NCBI RefSeq assembly: GCF_902499335.1
Contig: NZ_CABVQK010000010.1
Span: forward strand, 248,001 to 312,000
Direction: 5' to 3'
Length of the DNA stretch: 64,000 nt
Source of the DNA: Burkholderia lata
Lineage (GTDB): Bacteria > Pseudomonadota > Gammaproteobacteria > Burkholderiales > Burkholderiaceae
Shown: positions 9,826-18,116 of the stretch, in pieces
Position numbering within the stretch: position 1 is the first letter of the stretch
Layout of the letters: every line of letters starts with the position of its first letter
Made by a program: the position numbers and the translations under genes
Notes under the pieces: generated by a model
Seen by the model: the letters and a program-made list of their open reading frames with translations, nothing else
Told to the model about the DNA's origin: nothing
Databases searched by the model: none

Positions 9826-10739
9826 GCGCGCCGTCCGGCTGGGCAACGCGTCAGGGCACGCTGGCACGCCCGCTGACGATCGACGGTCACGGGCTGCACA
9901 CGGGGCGCAAGGTGGGCGTGCGGATCCTGCCCGCGCGTCCGGAAGACGGCGTGACGGGCATCGCGTTCCGTCGCGTCGCGCAGGGGCGCACGCTCGCGAC
10001 GCTGCCGGTCGATCCCGCGCTGCGCCGCGCGCAGCCGCTGTGCACGATGCTGCGCAATGCCGACGGCGTTGGCGTTCGCACGATCGAGCATCTGCTCGCT
10101 TCGCTGCTCGCGTGCGAGATCGATCACGCGGTCGTCGAGATCGACGCCGAGGAAGTGCCGATTCTCGATGGCAGCGCCGCGCCGTGGGTGGACGCCATCC
10201 GCGCGTGCGGCCGTGTCGCGCTCGATGCGCCGAAACGCTTCATCCGCGTGCTGCGGCCCGTCGTCGTCACGGACGGCGAGGGCGACCAGCGGCGTGAAAT
10301 GCGGATCGAACCGGCGCCGCGTTACGAACTGAGCGTGCGCAACGACCTGCGCGGCTTCGGCGACATGCACTGGGACGGTGCGCTGACGCCGGCCGCATTT
10401 GCGACCGAAATTGCGCCATCGCGTTCGTATGGCCGGGTGAAGTGGGCGGTACCCGCGATCGTCGCCGGTTATCTGCGCGGGGTGCCGATCCTGCGTGGCG
10501 CGCGGCCGTCGTGCACGGCGTCCATCGTCGGCAATCGCGTGCTGGGCGGGATGCGGCTGCCGGAGGAGTTCGTCCGGCATCGCGTACTCGACCTGGTCGG
10601 CGATCTTGCGCTGGCCGGCGCGCCGCTGCTGGCGCGCGTGAGCGCGCTGCGGCCGAGCCACGAGATGAATTTCCGGCTGGTGGACGCACTGCTGGCCGAA
10701 CCCGATGCGTGGCAATGGGCCGAGTTTTCCGACGCGTGA
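9822..10739 (+). CDS. wcbS: LpxC-like zinc deacetylase, capsule-locus paralogue (WcbS-like)
   Basis: A 305-residue homologue of UDP-3-O-acyl-GlcNAc deacetylase. Two LpxC halves are recognisable: DGHGLHTG at the N-terminus, IEHLLAS (zinc His90) and LDGSAAPW, then VRHRVLDLVGDL carrying His253 and Asp257, and SHEMNF with His280, the general-acid His of LpxC. All zinc ligands and the catalytic His are therefore present, although the usual HKxLD Lys is Arg254 and the Phe-rich RTFGF loop is altered. The start overlaps the PKS stop (ATGA), so the two are translationally coupled. Canonical lpxC sits in the dcw division cluster, so this is a second, specialised copy. It may deacetylate an amino-sugar or an N-acyl amino-lipid made by its neighbours (inference). 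Substrate unknown. Confidence 0.83.
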   Translation: MSAPSGWATRQGTLARPLTIDGHGLHTGRKVGVRILPARPEDGVTGIAFRRVAQGRTLATLPVDPALRRAQPLCTMLRNADGVGVRTIEHLLASLLACEIDHAVVEIDAEEVPILDGSAAPWVDAIRACGRVALDAPKRFIRVLRPVVVTDGEGDQRREMRIEPAPRYELSVRNDLRGFGDMHWDGALTPAAFATEIAPSRSYGRVKWAVPAIVAGYLRGVPILRGARPSCTASIVGNRVLGGMRLPEEFVRHRVLDLVGDLALAGAPLLARVSALRPSHEMNFRLVDALLAEPDAWQWAEFSDA

Positions 10740-10803
10740 CACCACGCTTTTTCATGATGCGCGGCGTAACATAGCGTCTTTTCGAGATACAGCGAAGGAA
10801 GCA

Positions 10804-12132
10804 ATGGCACTGGGAGAGCATCTTCGCCAGCAACTGGCGGCGAAAGCGCTGAAACGGCAACTGGAGCGTGCGACAGATGCTGCCGCGGCACCGGGCGTGC
10901 CCGGCACGCTGGCCGCGCAGACCGCATCGGCACGCAGCCGCTTCGAGTCGATGCCGCAGTATCAGCAGGTCCGGATCATGCGCGAGATGGGCGAGAAGCT
11001 GCGCGTCGACTCGCCGTTTTTCCGCGTGCACGACGGCGTCGCCGGTGCGACGACGCAGATCGGCGGCCGCGAGTACCTGAACTTCGCGAACTACAACTAC
11101 CTCGGCCTTGCCGGCGATCCGGCCGTGTCGTCGCGCGCGAAAGCCGCGATCGACCGCTACGGCACGTCGGCCTCCGCGAGCCGGATGGTCGCGGGCGAGC
11201 GCCCGGTGCAGCGCGACCTCGAGCGCGCGCTGGCCGCGTTCTACGAGACCGACGACTGTGTCGCGTTCGTGAGCGGGCACGCGACGAACGTGACCGTGAT
11301 CGGCGCGCTGTTCGGCCCCGGTGATCTGATCGTCCACGATTCGCTCGCGCACAACAGCATCGTGCAGGGCGCGCAGTTGAGCGGCGCGAAGCGGCTGAGC
11401 TTCGCGCACAACGACTGGCAGGCGCTAGACGAGCTGCTGTCGCGCGTGCGCCGCGAATACCGGCACGTGCTGATCGCGATCGAAGGGCTGTACAGCATGG
11501 ACGGCGATCTCCCCGACCTGCAGCGCTTCGTCGACGTGAAGACGCGCCACGGTGCATTCCTGCTGGTCGACGAGGCGCATTCGCTCGGCGTGCTCGGCGC
11601 GACCGGCAAGGGCATCCGCGAGCATTGCGGCGTCGCGCCCGACCAGGTCGACATGTGGATGGGCACGATGAGCAAGACGCTGGCCGGCTGCGGCGGCTTC
11701 ATCGCCGGCTGCCAGCCGCTGGTCGACATGCTGCGCCACCTGGCGCCGGGCTTCCTGTACAGCGTCGGGCTCGCGCCGACGCTCGCCGAAGCGTCGCTGG
11801 CCGCGCTCGAGCGCCTGCAGGCCGAGCCGGAGCGCGTCGCGCAACTGCAGGCGCGCGGGCGGCAGTTCCTGACCGAGGCGCGTGCCGCCGGGCTGAATAC
11901 GGGCACGAGCGCCGGGTTCGCGGTCGTGCCGGTGATCACGGGGAGCTCGCTGAAGGCCGCGCAGTGGGCCAATGCGATGTTCGACGAAGGGATCAACGTG
12001 CAGCCGATCTTCTATCCGGCCGTCGAGGAAAAGGCGGCGCGCCTGCGCTTCTTCATCTGCTCGACGCATGAGCCGGAGCAGATCAGCCGGACGGTCGCCG
12101 TGTTGTCTCGTCTCGCGGGGCGCAGCGCATGA
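10804..12132 (+). CDS. wcbT: Alpha-oxoamine synthase (AONS/KBL/SPT family), WcbT-like
   Basis: A 442-residue PLP enzyme of the family that condenses an amino acid with an acyl thioester, with loss of CO2. Visible marks are VDEAHSLGVLG and the Schiff-base Lys291 in TMSKTLAG, plus the family C-terminus (FICSTHEPEQI). It has about 60 extra N-terminal residues, partly helical and basic, compared with BioF. The start at 10804 is chosen because GAAGGA lies about 5 bp upstream; an ATG 99 bp earlier lies inside wcbS. It follows a PKS without thioesterase, so the likely reaction is release of the ACP-bound chain as a 2-amino-3-ketone, as in fumonisin-type or sphingoid biosynthesis (inference). The amino acid used cannot be read from the sequence. 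A 4-bp overlap couples it to the next gene. Confidence 0.86.
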   Translation: MALGEHLRQQLAAKALKRQLERATDAAAAPGVPGTLAAQTASARSRFESMPQYQQVRIMREMGEKLRVDSPFFRVHDGVAGATTQIGGREYLNFANYNYLGLAGDPAVSSRAKAAIDRYGTSASASRMVAGERPVQRDLERALAAFYETDDCVAFVSGHATNVTVIGALFGPGDLIVHDSLAHNSIVQGAQLSGAKRLSFAHNDWQALDELLSRVRREYRHVLIAIEGLYSMDGDLPDLQRFVDVKTRHGAFLLVDEAHSLGVLGATGKGIREHCGVAPDQVDMWMGTMSKTLAGCGGFIAGCQPLVDMLRHLAPGFLYSVGLAPTLAEASLAALERLQAEPERVAQLQARGRQFLTEARAAGLNTGTSAGFAVVPVITGSSLKAAQWANAMFDEGINVQPIFYPAVEEKAARLRFFICSTHEPEQISRTVAVLSRLAGRSA

Positions 12133-12803
12133 CGCTGGCCGGCGCGTTCGCGCAAGCGGCTCCACGCGCCGGTGAACGCATGCGGTTTCGTGCGGCCGAT
12201 GCGGGCGACGCGGCGGCGTGTGCACCGCTCGTGTTTGCGTCCGGCGTGGCCGAATTCGGCTTCTTTCTCGGCGAAAGCGACGCGCGCTGCATCGCCTTCC
12301 TGCAGCAGGCGTTCCGTTCGCGTCATGGGCGCTTCTCGTGGCGCCGGCATCGTGTCGCGGTTGCCGAAGACGGCACCGTGCTTGCCGTGATGGCGATTCA
12401 CGACGGGCAGCGGACGATGTTCGACGACGTGCATGTCGTATGGGCACTCGCGCGCTTTTTCGGCGTGCGCCGCACGGTCGGCCAGTTGCTGCGCGGGCTG
12501 ATCCTCGAAACGGAACTCCCGGCGCCGAAGCGTTCGCAGATCCTCGTCGCGCATTGCGCAACCGACGAGCGGCAGCGCGGCACGGGGATCTTCAGCGCAT
12601 TGTTTTGCGACGCGCTGGCCGCCGGTGCATTGCCTGCGGACGACAGCCGCGACGTCGTGCTCGACGTGCTGACCCGCAACGTGCGGGCCCGCGCGCTTTA
12701 CGAACGGCTCGGGTTTACCGCGTTGCCGCGGCCGCGCGCCCGTTCGCACCGGCTGCCGGCCGAACTCGATTCGATCCGGATGCGGTTGTCGCGCCGCGCC
12801 TGA
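12129..12803 (+). CDS. GNAT-family N-acetyltransferase
   Basis: A 224-residue protein whose C-terminal half carries the acetyl-CoA loop of GNATs (DERQRGTGIFSAL, an R/QxxGxG/A pattern) followed by NVRARALYERLGF, the typical beta6-alpha4 motif. The N-terminal 100 residues form the variable substrate-binding part. Its ATG overlaps the stop of the oxoamine synthase gene, so it is translated with the capsule or amino-lipid genes and may N-acylate their amino product; together with the LpxC-like deacetylase this could form an acetylation/deacetylation pair (inference). It is the last gene of this strand block and converges on the amidotransferase gene with only 23 bp between stops. The exact substrate is unknown. 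Confidence 0.83.
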   Translation: MTLAGAFAQAAPRAGERMRFRAADAGDAAACAPLVFASGVAEFGFFLGESDARCIAFLQQAFRSRHGRFSWRRHRVAVAEDGTVLAVMAIHDGQRTMFDDVHVVWALARFFGVRRTVGQLLRGLILETELPAPKRSQILVAHCATDERQRGTGIFSALFCDALAAGALPADDSRDVVLDVLTRNVRARALYERLGFTALPRPRARSHRLPAELDSIRMRLSRRA

Positions 12804-12826
12804 CGGCGCGTATGGTGCCTGCTGCG

Positions 12827-13660
12827 CTATTTGTGCCGCGGGCTGAACGGCCGTTGCTGCACATCGGCGCCCTGCGCGACGATCGCCATGCTCTCCGGCA
12901 CTTCCTCCCACGCACCCCGCAGGTCGACGAGCGGTTCGGACACGACCATGAACGCGTCGTCGCCGGCTTCGGCGATGCGCGGGTTGTGCGGATACAGTTC
13001 GTGCAGGTGCTTGAACGACGTGCTGTGGAACAGCGAACGCGATTGCCGTTCGCTCGAATAACGCACCGCGATGATCCGTTCGCCGTCGGTCGCGCAGATC
13101 GTCATGTTGAGCGGGTCGGCCACGTGGTGCCGCGCGGCGCTTTCCTCGACCACGCCGACCATCCGCTCGAGCGCGGGCAGCGGCGTCTGCTCGAGGCCGT
13201 AGGTCAGGGCAAGGCGGAACATCAGTTCGGAGTCGGTCGAGCCTTCGAGCGTCGGGAACAGCGCCGGGTCGACCTTCAGCGTCAGGTCGCGGCGCAGCTT
13301 GTGGAAATCGCGGATCAGCCCGTTGTGCGCGAACAGCCAGCGGCCGTGGCGGAACGGGTGGCAGTTGGTTTCCTGCACCGGTGTGTCGGTGGCCGCGCGG
13401 ATGTGCGCGATGAACATCCGCGAGCGGATCGCGCGCGCGGCCTCGCGCAGGTTGCGGTCGTTCCACGCGGGATGCACGGAGCGGTAGCGGAACGGGAGTT
13501 CGTCAGGATGCCCATACCAGCCGATGCCGAAGCCGTCGCCGTTGGTGGTCGTCGCCCCCAGCTCCGAATGCAGGCTTTGGTCGATCAGCGAATGCTTCGC
13601 GCGGAACAGTACGGTCTCGAGATGAATCGGATTACCCGTATAGGCGAGCCAGCGGCACAT
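12827..13660 (-). CDS. Class II glutamine amidotransferase (YafJ-like)
   Basis: A 277-residue Ntn-type glutamine amidotransferase. The start at 13660 gives Met-Cys2-Arg-Trp, placing the nucleophilic Cys at position 2 as the family needs, with GGAGCG about 5 bp upstream; a longer frame upstream would bury the Cys. Family motifs include NGDGFGIGWYG, FIAHIRAAT and FAHNG, which build the glutamine pocket. YafJ-type proteins are stand-alone glutaminase domains without a fused synthase domain, and their acceptor is generally unknown. It converges with the GNAT gene and is on the opposite strand from both lipid clusters, so a link to either is unproven. Length and motifs are typical. Confidence 0.88.
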   Translation of the reverse strand: MCRWLAYTGNPIHLETVLFRAKHSLIDQSLHSELGATTTNGDGFGIGWYGHPDELPFRYRSVHPAWNDRNLREAARAIRSRMFIAHIRAATDTPVQETNCHPFRHGRWLFAHNGLIRDFHKLRRDLTLKVDPALFPTLEGSTDSELMFRLALTYGLEQTPLPALERMVGVVEESAARHHVADPLNMTICATDGERIIAVRYSSERQSRSLFHSTSFKHLHELYPHNPRIAEAGDDAFMVVSEPLVDLRGAWEEVPESMAIVAQGADVQQRPFSPRHK

Positions 13661-13869
13661 GAGGCGCTCCTTCACGATGGATCGTTCGCGCATGGTAGCC
13701 GACTTCGCGGCGCATCCGTGCCGGTGCGCGGCCGGCCGGTCGTTCGGGCAAGCGTTGGCCATTCTTCATACATCGCTTGCCCGGATTCGCGACGCGCAAC
13801 CGGGCGGCCATTCAGACTGGTGGCCCGGCGCCGCCGCCCGACGGCGGCACCGCGACCGCCACGTCAGGT

Positions 13870-14199
13870 TCAGTCGCCGAGCGCGTCCATCACGCGCGCC
13901 GAATAGACGAGCGCCGCACCTGCATTCAGCGCGATCGCGACGCCGAGCGCTTCCGCCACTTCCTCCTTGGTCGCGCCATGCTTGGCCGCTTCCGCGGTGT
14001 GCACGGCGATACAGCCGTCGCAGCGCGTCGTGACGGCGACCGCGAGCGCGATCAGTTCGCGCGTCTTCGCGTCGAGATGACCCGTCTTGGCGCCGGCGCC
14101 GGACAGTGCCTTGTAGCCGGCCAGCGTATCGGGCGACAGCTTGGCGATGTCGCCGATACGCGTCGAGAGTTCCTTCCGGTATTCGTTCCAGTTCAGCAT
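13870..14199 (-). CDS. AhpD-like carboxymuconolactone decarboxylase family protein
   Basis: A 109-residue all-helical protein with a single CMD/AhpD domain. The redox motif CDGC followed by IAVHT (CxxC plus downstream His) matches the AhpD-type peroxidase/disulfide-reductase signature, rather than the cysteine-less decarboxylase type. It is divergent from the AraC-family gene at 14329 with 129 bp between the starts, an arrangement often seen when the regulator controls the small redox enzyme. A role in thiol or peroxide stress is inferred from the family; its substrate is not visible. Confidence 0.88.
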   Translation of the reverse strand: MLNWNEYRKELSTRIGDIAKLSPDTLAGYKALSGAGAKTGHLDAKTRELIALAVAVTTRCDGCIAVHTAEAAKHGATKEEVAEALGVAIALNAGAALVYSARVMDALGD

Positions 14200-14328
14200 G
14201 ATGCGTCCTTTCGAGTAGGGGTGAGGAGGGCGGCGGGCGCCGCGATCTCGGGCGATGCAGGGCTATTCTGATCGTTCGCGCTGAGGGTTTCGATACGCTA
14301 GAGTGTCAATTTTTAGCGCGATCGTCTC

Positions 14329-15276
14329 ATGGATGCGTTGAGTCAACTCCTGTCGCTGGGCCGCAGTCATGTCGAGCTCGACGTGCGCTGCCTGCTCGAC
14401 GGGCCGTTCGCGATGCCGCACGACCCGCTGCCGTCCGGCGAGGCGGCGTTTCACCTGGTGCTGGCCGGAACGTGCCGGCTGCGTACCGCGGATGGGCGCA
14501 CGCTGCAACTCGCCGACGGCGATTTCGTGCTGCTGCCCGCGGGTGGCGCGCACGACCTGCTCGATGCAGGGGCTGGCCGGTCGCGGCCGGTTGCGGCGCT
14601 GCGCGAACAGGGTACCGGCGGCGGCGCGGTGCTGCCGGTCAAGTCGAATCTCGATCCGGCCGAGCCGGGCAGCGCGAGCGTGGACCTGCTGTGCGGACGG
14701 TTCGTCTATGCGCGCGGTGCGGGTGAACTGCTGATGCGCACGCTGCCGCACGTGCTGCATGTCGGGTTGCGCGAGGCGTCGGGGTTCGCGCCGCTGCAAC
14801 TGCTGACGAGTGTGCTGCGTACCGAGGCGTCGAACGGGCAACCGGGCGCCGGCGCGATCGTGAACGCGCTCGGCCAGGCGCTGCTCGCGTATGCGCTGCG
14901 CGCATACGGTCGCGGCGCGCGCGTGCCGTCCGGCTGGCTCGCGCTTGCGGCCGATGCGCGGCTCGGCCCATCGGTCCAGGCCGTGCTGCAGGCGCCGGAG
15001 AAACCGTGGACGGTCGAGTCGCTCGGCGACGCATCCGCGATGTCGCGCGCGACGTATGCCCGGCATTTCCGCGAGCGGGCCGGGATGAGCGTCGGCGCGT
15101 TCGTCGCGCAGATCCGGATGATGCATGCGTGCGCGCTGCTGCAGGACACGCAGCGCGGGCAGGCGGAGATCGGGCAGGCGGTCGGTTACCAGTCCGAGGC
15201 CGCCTTCGGCAAGGCGTTTCGCGCGGTGCTCGGCACGACGCCGGGGCGCTGGCGGCGCGCGCAGCGCGGCATGTAA
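14329..15276 (+). CDS. AraC-family regulator with cupin-type sensor domain
   Basis: A 315-residue transcription factor. Residues 10-190 form a cupin-like ligand-binding domain (LQLADGDFVLLPAGGAHDL is a typical jelly-roll turn) of the kind found in regulators paired with AhpD-like or dehydrogenase genes. Residues about 215-310 form the two helix-turn-helix AraC domain, with SVGAFVAQIRMMHACALL and IGQAVGYQSEAAFGKAFR as the second recognition unit. It is transcribed away from the AhpD-like gene, and the shared 129-bp gap is the probable operator region. Autoregulation and control of that gene are inferred from the layout only. Confidence 0.9.
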   Translation: MDALSQLLSLGRSHVELDVRCLLDGPFAMPHDPLPSGEAAFHLVLAGTCRLRTADGRTLQLADGDFVLLPAGGAHDLLDAGAGRSRPVAALREQGTGGGAVLPVKSNLDPAEPGSASVDLLCGRFVYARGAGELLMRTLPHVLHVGLREASGFAPLQLLTSVLRTEASNGQPGAGAIVNALGQALLAYALRAYGRGARVPSGWLALAADARLGPSVQAVLQAPEKPWTVESLGDASAMSRATYARHFRERAGMSVGAFVAQIRMMHACALLQDTQRGQAEIGQAVGYQSEAAFGKAFRAVLGTTPGRWRRAQRGM

Positions 15277-15379
15277 GACTGCAAGCCAGGTTGTCGTGGC
15301 ACGCGCCAAAGCTGCTACCATGCGCGAAACGCAGTTCAACGAAAACGATTTCGAACAAGAAGAAAGAGAGGGCAAAGCA

Positions 15380-15823
15380 ATGAACCAGACCACCATCCAG
15401 CAGCCGTCGTTCGCGTTCGTGGCCGCATCGTGGGCCGCACTGCTCGCCGGTTTCGCGGCATTCCTGATCGGTCTCTGGAACGCCGGCATGCAGCTCAACG
15501 AGAAGGGCTATTACTTCACCGTGCTGGTGTTCGGCCTCTATGCGGCGATCTCGCTGCAGAAGAGCGTCCGCGACCGCGCGGAGGGCATTCCCGTCACCGG
15601 CATCTACTACGGCCTCAGCTGGATCGCGCTGCTGCTGTCGATCGCGCTGCTGGTCGTCGGCCTCTTCAATGCGACGCTGCAACTGAGCGAGAAGGGCTTC
15701 TACGCGATGTCGTTCGTGCTCGCGTTGTTCGGCTCGGTGGCCGTGCAGAAGAACACGCGCGACCTGCAGAACGCGAAGCCGCGCTATACCGACGCCGATT
15801 CGGCGCCGTCCGTCCAGGAGTGA
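15380..15823 (+). CDS. YiaA/YiaB-family inner membrane protein
   Basis: A 147-residue integral membrane protein with four predicted helices arranged as two similar halves: helix pairs at about 10-60 and 75-120, each with an N/Q-L-x-E-KG-(Y/F) turn (QLNEKGYY and QLSEKGFY) followed by a short basic loop (QKSVRDR and QKNTRDL). This internal duplication is the signature of the YiaA/YiaB domain, whose function is not known beyond a suggested link to envelope stress. The start at 15380 follows GAGAGGGCAAAGCA; a longer upstream frame has no support. A hairpin terminator follows the stop, so it is probably a single-gene unit. Confidence 0.87.
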   Translation: MNQTTIQQPSFAFVAASWAALLAGFAAFLIGLWNAGMQLNEKGYYFTVLVFGLYAAISLQKSVRDRAEGIPVTGIYYGLSWIALLLSIALLVVGLFNATLQLSEKGFYAMSFVLALFGSVAVQKNTRDLQNAKPRYTDADSAPSVQE

Positions 15824-15835
15824 CGGCACGCGAGG

Positions 15836-15861
15836 CGGGCGCCTTCCAGGCCGCCCGTTTT
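15836..15861 (+). terminator. Rho-independent terminator after the YiaA/YiaB gene
   Basis: CGGGCGCCT pairs with AGG-C-CGCCCG around a 3-nt loop with one bulged C, followed by TTTT. It lies 12 bp after the stop and separates this gene from the downstream lipid operon. Confidence 0.55.
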
Positions 15862-15962
15862 GCAATGACGGTCGAGGGCGGCCCGCATTCGCCCGTGCGC
15901 CGCGGGCTCCCCGCCCATTCGTTTCATCCATGCCGTCGCGCATGACGATGGAGATATTCCGG

Positions 15963-17027
15963 ATGCCAGATTTCACTGAAACCACGCGGCTCACCCGCGC
16001 GGCTGCCCGTTCGATGGCGGCGAAGGCCGCGCTCGTGCTGGAGACGAACAACCTGCGCGGCGGCGCCGGCCTCGTGCAGGCCGTGGACAGCCTGAAGCGC
16101 CTCGTATCGACGCTGTCGAACCAGACCGTGCCGCCCGCGGCACTCGCGCAATGGATCATCACGCACGACGGCCTGCCGGCCGATGCGTGCGCGGAGATCG
16201 CCGCGCTGGCCGGCCGCCCGATCGACTTCGTCGAGATCGGCGCGAGTACCGGCTACTACGATGCGAAGAACGACGGGTTCGATCGCGTCGACGCGTCCCG
16301 CTGTGACATCGTCGTGTTCGGCGATGCCGATTGCCGGCCGGCCGACGACTGGCTCGAGCACCTGCTCGCACCGTTCGCGCGCGAAACCGGCGATGCGCCC
16401 GTCGCGGTGGCGGGGCGCACCAGCTATGCGCCGAACGTGCTCGGCATCGCGCTGACGTCGATCGATTTCATGTATTTCCCGAGCCCGCTGCGCGACGGCG
16501 CGACGCGCAATTTCTACGCGAACAACGTCGCGTTCCGGCGTGACGTGTTCGCGCAATTCCGCTACGAGCCGCTCGACGGCGTCTATCGCGCGCATTGCCA
16601 GGTGATGGGGTTGCGGATGCAGGCAGCCGGCGTGGCCGTCGAGTTTGCGCCTGCCGCTCACACCGAGCATCGGCTGCCGGACACGCATCGCGAATCGCTG
16701 AAGCTGCGCTGGATGCGCGGCGAGGACAGCGTCGGGCTGACGCCGTATCTCGTGAACGCGTACCTGCCACGCGGATGGCAGTGGCTCGGCCGCAGCGGCC
16801 CGCTCGGCCCGTTCTGCGTGATGGCCATGCGGCTCGGCTACAGCCTGCGCGCGCTCAATCGCCAGCAACTGCCGCAGTTGGGCGCTGCCCGCTATCTCGC
16901 GGCCGTCGGCGTCACGATCGCTGCGTCCGCCGTCGATACGCTCGGCGCGCTCGCGCGCGGTTTCGGTCTCGCCGGGCGCGCGTCGGCCCGGCGCGATCTT
17001 GAAGCGCTGTCCTACCACCGTCATTGA
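15963..17027 (+). CDS. Family 2-like glycosyltransferase
   Basis: A 354-residue GT-A fold enzyme. The nucleotide-sugar DxD-type motif is VFGDADCRPADDW (about residues 118-130), preceded by a GT2-like strand region (WIITHDGL). An acceptor-side segment ANNVAFRRDVF and a C-terminal helical region with HRESLKLRWMRGEDS resemble GT2 enzymes that act on lipid-linked acceptors. The start at 15963 is chosen for GGAG nine bases upstream; an ATG 33 bp earlier lacks this. It is the first gene of the six-gene operon running to 21574, with 72 bp before the next gene. Donor and acceptor are unknown. There is no clear membrane anchor, so it probably works at the cytoplasmic face. Confidence 0.78.
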   Translation: MPDFTETTRLTRAAARSMAAKAALVLETNNLRGGAGLVQAVDSLKRLVSTLSNQTVPPAALAQWIITHDGLPADACAEIAALAGRPIDFVEIGASTGYYDAKNDGFDRVDASRCDIVVFGDADCRPADDWLEHLLAPFARETGDAPVAVAGRTSYAPNVLGIALTSIDFMYFPSPLRDGATRNFYANNVAFRRDVFAQFRYEPLDGVYRAHCQVMGLRMQAAGVAVEFAPAAHTEHRLPDTHRESLKLRWMRGEDSVGLTPYLVNAYLPRGWQWLGRSGPLGPFCVMAMRLGYSLRALNRQQLPQLGAARYLAAVGVTIAASAVDTLGALARGFGLAGRASARRDLEALSYHRH

Positions 17028-17099
17028 ACCGGCGCCGCGCATCGTGCGCGGCCATGACACGCCGATACCCCGACACTCCGCATCCATCCGACAACGACC

Positions 17100-18116
17100 A
17101 TGCCCTCTCTCGTCACCCGTATTGCCTGCCTCGCCCTGTTTGCCGCCAGCGCCGGCGCCCATGCCGCGCCGGTCGATCATGCGGGGCGCGGGATCTACCA
17201 CTTCGCGTCGCAAAGCGGCTGCCCGTTCGCGAGCGCGACCGCCACGGACTGCAACCGCGTCGCGCTCGATGCGCCGGACGTTCACGCGAGCATCGATACC
17301 GATGCGCACACGATCGTCTTCTCGAGCGATGCGACGCGCCGCACGAAGGATGTGCTCGGCGACGTGCTGCTGCAGGGTACGGGCGTCGACGGCGAGGGCC
17401 GGCGCGTGCCGTTGAGCGTGCACGTGCTGCTGCGTCGCAACGACGCGAAATGGGATCGCGACGTGTACGTCCATGCGCCCGTGCACGGCACGTTCACCGA
17501 CGTCCGGATCGATCCGTATCGCGTGCGCGTGAAGGAGGGGGCGGGCGAGCGCGACGTGCTCACGCCGGAGGAAACGCTGGCGCTGTTCGCGCATCCGTCG
17601 CTGGCATCGCGGCTCGCGCGGCATTTCGTGAAGGTGAGTGCAACCGATCCGAAGCAGCCGTCCGTGGACGACATCACGATCGCGCTCGGCGTCGGCGGCC
17701 TGACGAAGTCGGTCGCGCGCGCGAGCTTTGCGTCGAACGCGCCGCACGATGCCGACGTCGATCGCGCACTCGCGTCCGGCACGTGGACGATTCGTTTCGA
17801 TGCGCTGAGCAATCACATTCCGGTGTGGGTCGCGCAGCGCGAGCTGTTCCTGTTCGGCCTCGACAGCAGTGCGCTCGTGAAGGACATGCGTGCGCGCGGC
17901 TTCAAGAAGAACGACCGGATCGAATTCGGCGCGCGCGACGGCAACGGCTATCTGCGCGTGAACGGCCGCGAGGAGGCATTCGCGGGTGCGACCGCGTCCG
18001 CGCATGCGTTCATGCAGGAAAGCTTCATCGGCCTGATCCTCGGATGGCGTCGCGATCCAGCCGCTGCCGCGGCGTCCGCGACGAAATCCGCGTCGGTACG
18101 GGGTGTGCCTGCATGA
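17100..18116 (+). CDS. Secreted protein of unknown function
   Basis: A 338-residue protein I do not recognise. A clean signal peptide is visible (basic start, hydrophobic stretch LVTRIACLALFAASAG, then AHA cleavage about residue 22), so the mature protein should be periplasmic or outer-membrane associated. Two Cys lie close together near the mature N-terminus (SGCPFASATATDC) and could form a disulfide. The middle is beta-rich with alternating polar/hydrophobic residues, and the C-terminal part has FIGLILGW near the end. No catalytic motif is obvious. It is coupled to the diiron-protein gene by a 4-bp ATGA overlap, so it belongs to the lipid/glycan operon and may bind or carry its product (inference). 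Confidence 0.75.
   Translation: MPSLVTRIACLALFAASAGAHAAPVDHAGRGIYHFASQSGCPFASATATDCNRVALDAPDVHASIDTDAHTIVFSSDATRRTKDVLGDVLLQGTGVDGEGRRVPLSVHVLLRRNDAKWDRDVYVHAPVHGTFTDVRIDPYRVRVKEGAGERDVLTPEETLALFAHPSLASRLARHFVKVSATDPKQPSVDDITIALGVGGLTKSVARASFASNAPHDADVDRALASGTWTIRFDALSNHIPVWVAQRELFLFGLDSSALVKDMRARGFKKNDRIEFGARDGNGYLRVNGREEAFAGATASAHAFMQESFIGLILGWRRDPAAAAASATKSASVRGVPA

Noticed and set aside
6670-9867. A 1065-codon minus-strand frame opposite the PKS ER, KR and ACP
   Set aside because: Composition is that of a GC-rich shadow and it has no ribosome site.
15290-15320. TTGTCG and TACCAT as a promoter for the YiaA/YiaB gene
   Set aside because: The spacing is 19 bp and both hexamers are poor; not reported as a feature.
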